This document shows positions 54,060 through 63,700 of a DNA stretch of 64,000 nucleotides, one piece after another. The notes beneath the pieces are model-generated. The model did not search any database. It saw only the letters and a program-made list of their open reading frames with translations, and was not told the origin of the DNA. Every line of letters begins with the position of its first letter. The stretch's first letter is position 1. Location: positions 51,429 to 115,428 of the forward strand of contig CAZBMZ010000022.1 in NCBI GenBank assembly GCA_964492845.1. The letters run 5' to 3'. The translations under genes were made by a program, and so were the position numbers. Origin of the DNA: JADJPF01 sp964492845. Lineage in GTDB: Bacteria > Acidobacteriota > Blastocatellia > Chloracidobacteriales > JADJPF01.

Positions 54060-54436
54060 TTCTCCATTTAATCGGGGCCAGGGGAAAAAGAGAAAGAGTC
54101 AAGTAAAAATCTGGGACGACCAAGAGGTTTAGGAGGAGGAGGAATGCGAAATAAGAGCAAAGAATGAACAGACCAGCAATGATCAGTAATAGAAGAAGCC
54201 ATAGCAGGAGTACGATGATAATACTTGCCATTAATTTTAATACGTAAGCTTTTATAATAAGTACAGAAATTGTAAAGAGTACCAACTAAGTACATAGAAT
54301 AGTGTAAAGAGAGAGGTTGTTTAGATAAGGCACGACCTTTGCGAACAAGACAGCATAGGCGTTGGCGAAAAGTAGCATTTAATCTTTCTATGTAAGAAGT
54401 ATTAATCCAACCACTACCTTTAATGCTAAAAATCAA
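54055..54436 (-). mobile_element. Truncated insertion sequence, transposase 3' end and terminal repeat
   Basis: This is the distal end of an IS. The terminal repeat (54055-54079) overlaps the transposase stop (at 54068), and coding runs upstream to about 54436. There the sequence changes to an unrelated plus-strand reading frame. The other IS end and the N-terminal two thirds of the transposase are missing. Confidence 0.75.
54068..54436 (-). pseudogene. Transposase, C-terminal fragment (DDE type)
   Basis: 122 residues. INTSYIERLNATFRQRLCCLVRKGRALSK carries the final catalytic Glu of the DDE triad (in IERLN). It is followed by SMYLVGTLYNFCTYYKSLR, typical of IS1-like or unclassified DDE transposases of environmental bacteria. 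The N-terminal part with the two catalytic Asp residues is absent, so it is not functional. The reading frame starts artificially at the break point near 54436. The last residues (PGPD) and stop are encoded by the IS terminal repeat. Confidence 0.8.
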
Positions 54437-54697
54437 TTACTCTTACTCAAAGAAAAACTTTCTGGCTTGCTTCCAAATCATTTATCTACTTCTAATCCTT
54501 CTGCCGTTAAAATGCTAGCTGCTCTTTCTACTATTGATATCTTAGAGGTTGTTACTTCTACTGATACTCAATTTTTTCTCAATAAACTATCTCCTTTACA
54601 ACTTAAAATCTTGCAACTTCTTGATATTCCTTTAGCTATTCTAACTTTTTATCTCTTGCTAAATTCTCAAATTCTGGTTAATCCTTGCGAAATGTAA
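54437..54697 (+). pseudogene. 3' fragment of an unknown gene cut by the IS
   Basis: From the IS break point a plus-strand frame reads LLLLKEKLSGLLPNHLSTSN and continues to a stop at 54695-54697 with two amphipathic helices (VKMLAALSTIDILEVV, then LSPLQLKILQLLDIPLAILTF). There is a TTG near 54467 but no Shine-Dalgarno. I read it as the C-terminal remains of a longer protein interrupted by the IS. The family is not recognised. Confidence 0.4.
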
Positions 54698-54714
54698 GGT
54701 GTTACCATGTTTTT

Positions 54715-54791
54715 GTAGATTTTGGGCTTAAATGAACTATCATTCATTCCTAACAAATGGTTACACTCAAACCTATATGGTAGATTTTGGG
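54715..54791. repeat. 12-base direct repeat before the NRPS 3' end
   Basis: GTAGATTTTGGG occurs at 54715-54726 and 54780-54791, 65 bases apart, in the short gap between the gene fragment and the NRPS stop. The second copy lies 7 bases from the NRPS stop codon. It may be the scar of a deletion or insertion. Confidence 0.4.
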
Positions 54792-54797
54792 AGGAAC

Positions 54798-57700
54798 CTA
54801 TTCTGTGTGATTGTTGACAATAAAACCACAACGCTCAAAAAATGCTAGACATTTATGTAGTAAATTTATGTCAATCTTAGGACAAATTACTTGTAATGGT
54901 AATAAGGCTTCTTCTGTTTGGTGTACATCAAAAGTAAAGAACTCATCTTCTTGGTCTAAGCGTAACTCTTTAATAAAAGGTATTAACGCATATAGGGCAT
55001 TGTCCGGTTTTAATGTATTCTGAGAGGTTATTTCAGTTTGCCATTCTCTAAATGGTTTTGCTTCTAATTTATAGCCAAAACTACGAACCCAATCAAATAA
55101 GCCGCTAGCACTTGGAGGATAGGGATTAAGAAGATGAAAATTCTTTCCTATTTGATTTGTTTGCTTAGATAAAGTGACTATAGCATTACAAGCAAAATCA
55201 ACAGGAGTAAGGTCAAAGACTGAGTTTAACAATGGCGCGCTACCATATTGTATACAACCTTTAATTAGTAAAGCGATAAAGTCGCTGGTATTGGCAACAC
55301 CTGTTTTGCTATGTCCGCCTACTAAGTCAAGTCGATAGATTGATACTGGTAAGCCTCTTTGTCTAGCAATTTCAATGATTTTTTCGCTAACAACCTTTGT
55401 TTGTGTATAGCCTGTGCTAAAAGTTGCTTCTAAATTAATTTCATCATATTCAAATACTGTTTTTCCATCATTAAAGCCTTCAAAGACACTGCTAGTAGAA
55501 GTGAAATGAACAGGTTTTACTTTTGCTTTACTGGCTAGCCTTAAAACTTCTTGTGTTCCAAATACATTGGCTGGTTTAAGCACTTGATAGGAATAAATAA
55601 AGTTAACTGTTGCACCAACGTGATAAATAACATCAATACTAGTAGCTAGGTTATCAAAAGTTTCTTCACTTAAACCAAGCCTTGGTTGTGATAAATCTCC
55701 AACTAAAACATTAATACGTGAAGAAAAAGTTTCATCCCAAAGCTCATAAAACTTCATTCGTTCTATTAATCTTTCCTGTGCTAATTCAAGATTTGCAGCC
55801 CGTACAAGACAATATATTTGTGCATTAGTTTGGTTAATTAATTCAGCAAGTAAAAAAGCTCCTAGAAAACCTGTTGCTCCTGTAAGGAAAATATTATTTG
55901 GTTCAGTTACTATTGAATAGTTAGAGGTTGGTAGTTTGATTGACTCATCTAAAACTATTTCTGCTGCTAAATCTAATTTTTCTGTCATTGGGTTAGCGTT
56001 ATCAATAATTTCTGCAACTTTTCTAGCTGTAAGTGTATTGTCAAAAAGGCTTCGCAAAGAAATTTCTACCTTAAAAGTTTCACGTAATTTAACTACTAGC
56101 TGAACACTAAGAATAGAATTACCTCCTAATTCAAAGAAATCATCTTCTATACCAATTTGATCGATTTCTAATAACTCAGCAAAAATATTTGTAACTTTTG
56201 CTTCTGTTTCATTAGTTGGACTTAGATAGGAATCTTTTAGAAGTGGCCTTTCAGTAGTTGGAATTGGCAATGCACGACGATTAATCTTACCATTTGGTGT
56301 AAGGGGCCAACTTTCGATTGCAACAAATGTTGATGGAATCATATATTCAGGCAATTTTTCTGATAGATATTGCTTTAATTTGCTTATTGAAGGGGAGTGT
56401 TTAAGTTGAGGGATAAAATAGGCTATTATTTTCTTATTCTCAGGCTGATCCCCTTGGATGATTGCTATGCACTCTTTTATCTCAGGATGTTGTGCTAATA
56501 AGACTTCTATTTCGCCAAGCTCAATTCTAAAACCTCTTAACTTAACTTGTTGATCTATACGTCCAAGAAAATCAATATTACCATCAGGTAAATAACGTGC
56601 TAAGTCGCCTGTTTTATAAAGTCTTGCATTATTCTTAAATGGGTTTGATACAAATCTTTCATTTGTTAATTCTGGTCTTTGATAATAGCCTCTTGCTAGC
56701 CCATCGCCACCAATATATAACTCACCTGATACAGCTACGGGAAGCGGTTGATTAAATTGATCAAAGATATATATTTCTGTATTGGCAATAGGACGACCAA
56801 TAGAAATAAAGCTATTAGCTTCTTCAACATTGTAAACTGTAGACCAAATAGTTGTTTCTGTAGGCCCATACATATTAAGTAATTTACTAGGTAGTGTTTG
56901 AGTAATTTCTTGAGCAAAATTAATAGGTAATGCTTCACCTCCTAGCAACAAATAATCCAGTTTACTCATAGCACTACGCACACCTTGATCATTCATAATT
57001 AATCTGCCCAAAGATGGAGTGCATTGCATATGTGTAACGTTATGGCGATATATTTGTGCAGCAATTGAATAATCATAAGTTAGAGCGTTACTTTGCTTCA
57101 TTAATTTGTTTAAATAATCTAAAGCATTTAATACAGCGTCGGCATCAATTCCAAAATCAATTAAACAAGCTATCTCATCAACTCCAATGACTTTTAATTG
57201 GTTAACTATTTTTAGACAAGTTTCTGGCGTGCCAAATAAACCACTAGTTTCAAAATAACGATCAAAGGCATGTGATACAACGGTTTCTTTATCTTCATCT
57301 GTTAAAGAATCAAAATTTAGACCAATACTTTGTGCTAAAGGTTTTAATAGGTCTACAGAGCTACGTAAGTAATTAGAAAAGGGAATGGCTACTTTCTCTT
57401 TAACATACTCTACATTCTTTTCTACAAAAGTATGTAACATTAGAGTCACATATCCTTCACCTGTATGGCCGCTACTTTTCCAAGCTTGACGGTAAATTGC
57501 AATTTTTTCAGATAAGCTTTCAATTGATTGTCCAAGTAGATGAGTAAGTAAATTAATTCCCATTTGACCAGCTATTCTAAAAGTTTCTGGTGTACCTCCA
57601 GCAGTTAACCAAACAGGTAAATCTTTTTGTACTGGTTGAGGTAGAGTTTTAATCTCTACATCATTTCCAAAACCATTACGTGCTGTCACAGACTCACCAC

Positions 57701-60700
57701 GCCAAAGCTTCTTAACTGTTTCTATTTCACGAAGCATTATTTCACGGCGGTTGTTGTAATTATCAGGAGCAAAAACAAAATCATTAGCATGCCATCCAGA
57801 TGCAAAAGAAAGCCCTACTCTACCTTTTGAAATGTTGTCAACAAAAGACCATTCTTCAGCAACTCTAATGGGGTTATGTAATGGTAAAACCACACTGCCA
57901 GCACGAATATTAATTTTATTTGTAATCATAGCAACAGCACTAGCAGCCAATGAAGGATTGGGATACAGACCACCAAAAGCATGAAAATGCCTTTCTGGAA
58001 CCCATATAGATGAAAAACCATTTTGGTCAGCAAATTTTGCTCCTTCTAAAAAGAGCTTATATCTATCTTCTGCTTTTGTACTTTCATCACTTGCAAAATA
58101 AAAAAGACTAAAATCTATTGTTTTATTTTCATTAGTATAATTACTCGTACTGCTTACTAAAATAGCCTCTTCAGATTGCACTACAACCTTGAAGCCTCTT
58201 GTAAGTGTCCATAAAAGTTCTAGAACAGAAATATCAAAAGAAATGCTTGTTAATGCTAGCCAAACGCTATCATTATCAAAGCTAATCTTGTCATCCATTG
58301 CTGTAAAAAAGTTAACAACATTGCGATGTTCAAGCATTACTCCTTTTGGTTTGCCTGTAGAGCCAGAAGTATAAATTACATAAGCTAAATTATTGGCAGA
58401 AGTATCAGTTTTAGGATTTTCGTTTGTTTTATTTACTTCTAATTTATCATCTAAACAAATGATATTTTGTTCTTGTGAAAAAGTTGATAAAAGTGTTTTT
58501 TGAGTAAGTAATATTTTGATGTTGGCATCAGATAGCATAAAGGAAATTCTATCTTTTGGATAAGACGGATCTAAGGGAACATAAGCCGCACCAGCTTTAA
58601 GTATAGCTAATAAACCTATTACCATTTCAAGCGAACGCTCAACACATATGCCTACTAAATGATCAGATTTTACGCCTAATGAAATCAGGTGATAAGCTAA
58701 ATGATTAGCTTTAGAGTTTAATTCATCATAAGTAATTTGTTTATTTTCAAAGACAACTGCTATTTTATTTGGAGTAGATTTAGCTTGTATTTCAAATAGT
58801 TGGTGAATACAAAGATCAGGATATAATTTTGCTGTAGCATTCCAGCTATTAAGAATCATTTTGCGTTCATCGGCTGATAACAAACACTCTTTTTCATAAT
58901 ACATTTGAGGATTTGCAACCATGTTATTTAAGGCTGTTAGATAATAGTTTCCTATCAAGTGAATTTGCTCTTCAGTTAATACAGCTAAGTCACAATTAAG
59001 CCTTAAAATTAAATCTGTGGAATTTGTTGTTTGTATAAAATGCGCCCACATAGCAAAGTTAGTTTGCTCAAACACATTTTCAGAAAGAACTTCAATCCCA
59101 GTCATTTCAGCAAGTTTTTCATAAACATGAAAATTGATAAAATCAAAAAATGTATCAAATAATGCTTCACCACCGTTTAAGCTTTGGATATTAGCAAGCG
59201 GATAAATGCGGTGTGGCATAATTTCACGTTCAAGAGCAAAAACTTCTTTAATAAGTTTAATCCATGTTCCGCCTGTAAGATTTTTGCGTATGGGGACTGT
59301 GTTTAAGAAGAGTCCTAATACTTGTTCACTATCTTGTTTTTCTGGTCTTCCATTGGTAACAATTCCTGTAATAACATCTGTTTGTCCAGTAAGTGTGCTA
59401 ATAACTTTTAAGTGTGCTGCTAGTAATACTGATCGTAGTGCAACAGTTGTGCTTTGTGCTAACTTTCTTAAATTTTCGCTAAGGTCTTGAGAAATTGCTA
59501 TATCCAGTGCATAAAGACGAGGTGTTTGGTCTTTATTGGAAAACCAACGAGGTAATCTAACAACATTACTATCAGCTAGTAAATTAGCCCAAAACATCTT
59601 AGTTTCTTTTGATTGGAGTGTTGTTTGTTCCAGAGCAATAAAATCGCGGTAATCTGATTTTAGAAGGTTAAAATTTAATTCCTCACCATTTAAGACTGAG
59701 TTATAGAGTTGAAAAAGCTCTGTTAACATGCTTGCAATGCTCCAGCCATCAAGAATTGCATGGTGGAAGCTTAAGCTAAGATAAAAAGTGTCATCAGTTA
59801 AACAATGTATTTGAAAGCGCAGTAATGGAGCTTGTTTCCAATCAAAACTGCGAGTTTTTTCTGTTTCTAACCATTCATTTATTTGTTTATCTTGTTCATC
59901 TTTAGAGAGTGTGCGGATATCGACAACTGTTAATGGAGCAAATGCTGTTTTTTGTACTAATTGTAAAGGTCTGCTGTAATCGCTAAAAGAAAATGTTGTT
60001 CGTAAAATTGTATGGCGGTTTATAAGAGAAGCTATAGCTTGCTTTAATTTGTCTGAATCAAGACGCGCTTTTAGCACAAAATTAAAAATATCATGGTAAA
60101 TTGCAGAGTCCTTATTATACTCGCTATGAAATAACATTCCTGCTTGTAAGACGCTAACAGGGTAAGCATCATCTAGATTATCTGGTAACAAAACTCTGTC
60201 ATGTTCAGAAATAAGACTAAATGCTGTTGTAATAGGAATGTCAGATAAATTTGCCGTGGATATTTTAGCTTCTTTTGCTAACTCTCTTATGGTTTGTGCT
60301 TGGAAAAGCTGTTTTAATGTAAGGTCAATTCCATAGCTTCTTGCCTGAGACAATACTTGTATACTGCGTATAGAATCGCCTCCTAAAGCAAAGAAATTAT
60401 CATCTATACCAACTTGTTTTAGTCCTAAAACTTCTGTCCAAATGGCAGTTAATATTTCTTCTTCAGATGTAGTTGGAGCAACAAAAATATTTTCTAGCTC
60501 AGGTCTATCTTCACTAGGAGCAGGTAAAGCCTTACGGTCAATTTTTCCATTAGGACTAAGGGGCATAGATTGCAAATAGACAACCGCAGATGGAACCATA
60601 TATTCAGGCAAAAATTCTTTGACAAAAGCTTGAAGTTGACTAATTGAAGGCACTTCAACAAGTTGAGGTACAATGTAGGCTACTAAGCGTTTGTCTTTGC

Positions 60701-63700
60701 TATGCTCTTGATGTGCTACTACTACAACTTCTTTTACTGATGGATGTTGGGCTAAGACAGTTTCTATTTCACCAAGTTCAATACGAAAACCACGAATCTT
60801 AACTTGATGATCAATTCGGCCTAAATACTCTATAGAACCATCATCTAACCAACGGGCTAGATCACCAGTTCGATACATTCTTTCCTCTGAAGAGAAAGGA
60901 TTAGAGATAAACTTTTCAGCCGTTAGATCAGGACGATTCCAATAATGACTAGCAAGCCCTATTCCTGCTATGTAAAGTTCTGCTGCTACTCCTATTGGAA
61001 CTGGTTGTAGATGGCTATCTAGTATATGTATTTGAGTATTTGCTATAGGATAACCTATAGGCACTATTTTTCTTTGACTTTGTTTTTGACAATGCCAGTA
61101 GGTAACGTCAATTGCTGCTTCTGTCGGGCCATAAAGGTTATAAAGTTTTGTATTTAGTTTTTGATAAAAACGTTCTTGTAAATCAAATGATAAAGCTTCT
61201 CCGCTACACATTACTTGTTTTATGCTTGTACAATCTTCTACACCTTGTTCTTCTAAAAATACCTGTAACATAGAGGGTACAAAATGCAATGTTGTTATTT
61301 GTTGTTGTTTGATTAGTTGGACAAGATAACGACTATCTTTGTGGCCTTCAGCTTTAGCAATAACTAAACTTGCTCCTGTCATTAACGGCCAGAAAAACTC
61401 CCATACACTTACATCAAAGCTAAAAGGTGTTTTTTGTAGTACTTTGTCATAAGAAGTAAGCTGATATTCTTCTTGCATCCATAACAACCGGTTACAAATA
61501 CCTTTATGGGTGTTTACAGCCCCTTTTGGTTTACCTGTAGAGCCTGAAGTGTAAATCATATAGGCAGGGCTATTTTCTACTACATTGCTTGTTGGGTTAT
61601 CAGTGCTAAAGCCAGATATACTTGCCCAATCAGAATCTAAGCAAATGATTCTATTAGATTGCTTAGGTAATTGATCTAGTAAATGTTCTTGGGTAAGGAG
61701 AATAGCAGCCCCAGCATCTTCTAACATAAAAGAGATTCTATCTTTAGGGTAGCTAGGATCGACTGGAACATAAGCTGCTCCTGCTTTAATAATTCCTAGA
61801 AGCCCTATTACTAGCTCAAATGAGCGTTCTACACTTATTGAGACTAAAGATTCTTCTCTTATAGAATTTGCTTGTAAAAAGTGAGCAAGCTGATTAGCTT
61901 TTTTGTTAAGCTGGCTATAGGTAAGCGTTTCTTCTTCATATACTAAAGCTATAGCATCAGGATCAAGTGTTACTTGTTTTTCTATTAATTTATGTAAGAT
62001 AAGTATAGTTTTGTAGTCTTTACTTGTGTTATTAAAATTAAGAAGGGAAAAATTTTCTTTCTTAGAAAGTATCTCTAAATTGGAAATAGCTGTTTTAGGC
62101 TCTTTTACTATTGACTCAAGCAATGTATAAAAGTTATCGGCCAACCGTTCAATAGTGGGTGTTTCAAAAAGATCTGTATTATATTCAAAGATTGCTAGTA
62201 ACCCTGATTCTGTTTCCATTGTTTCAAGCAATAAATCAAACTTAGCTGTTTTATTATCAACCACTTCTGTAGAAAGACTTATATCTTGAAGTTCAATTAA
62301 ACTAATAGGTGTATTTTGCATTACAAACATTACTTGGAAAAAAGGCGTTTTGCTTAAATCGCGCTCAGGTTGAAGTTTTTCAACTAAAGCTTCAAAAGGA
62401 ATATCTTGATTAGAGTAAGCACCTAATGTTACTTCTTTTACTCTTGATAAAAGTTCTTCAAAACTTGGATTGCCTGATAAATCTGTTCTTAATACTAGAG
62501 TATTTACAAATACACCTATCAAATTTTCTATTTGGGAATGGTTACGATTAGCAATAGGAGTGCCTATTAGTATATCTTCTGTGCTAGTATAACGATAAAG
62601 CAAGGTTTGTAAGCTTGCTAACATAACCATAAAAGGTGTTACGCTTTGTTGACGTGAAAGCAAGTATAATTTTTCTATTAAGGATTTTGATATAACTTTT
62701 GTATGTTTGCGCCCAGCAAAAGTTTGAATAGGTGGACGAGGTTTATCAGTAGGTAGTTGTAACGGGGATAGTTTACCAGACAGTTTTTCTTTCCAATAAG
62801 CAAGTTGTTTTTCAAAAACCTCACCTTGCATCCATTGACGTTGCCAATAAGCATAATCTGCATATTGTATTAGTAGTTTTGGGAGGTCTGGAATTTTATT
62901 TTGTATGTATGATTGATAAAGTGTTGCTATTTCTTTTACAAATACTCCAAATGACCATCCATCCCATACTATATGCGGTAAAACAATTAAAACTATATGT
63001 TCAGTTTCACTTATTCTAATAAGTGTTACTCTTATTAGCAAATCCTCTGAAAGGTTAAAAAGTTTTTGACCTTCTGATATGTACAATTCTGATAATCTAA
63101 CTTCTAGTTCTGATTCTGCAACATTACTTAAATTTATTTGTTGTATTTTTAAATCACGATTTTCAACAATGATTTGAATAGGACGGCCATTAACTAGCCT
63201 AAAGTTAGTACGCAGTGCTTCATGACGTTGGATAATATTATTAAAACTAAGTTCAAGAGCAGCTAAATTAAGAAAACCTTTAATTTTTATACCAAACCTA
63301 TCATTATAAGCAGGGTTGTTAGGTTCAAACTGACTTAAAAACCAAAGACGTTCTTGGGTAAAAGATAAAGGTAAATCAATGTCACGGGGTAAAGGTGTAA
63401 TTAGATGTTCTTTTTCAAGATGTTTAGAATCGTTAGAAATGTCTATTAACTGAGCTAATTGGGCAATTGTTGGAGATTCCAACAAATTACGAAGGGAAAT
63501 ATCAGCAGTAAATGTGCTTCGTAGTTTTGTAAATAACTGCATAGCAAGCAAGGAATGTCCACCTAATTCAAAGAAACTACCATTTACTCCTACAGATTTA
63601 ACACCTAATAAGTCTTTCCATATTTCAGCTAATTCTATTTCTGTTTTAGTAGAAGGTGCTAGATATTCTACTAGACTAGTTTGAGAATATTCTGGGGCAG

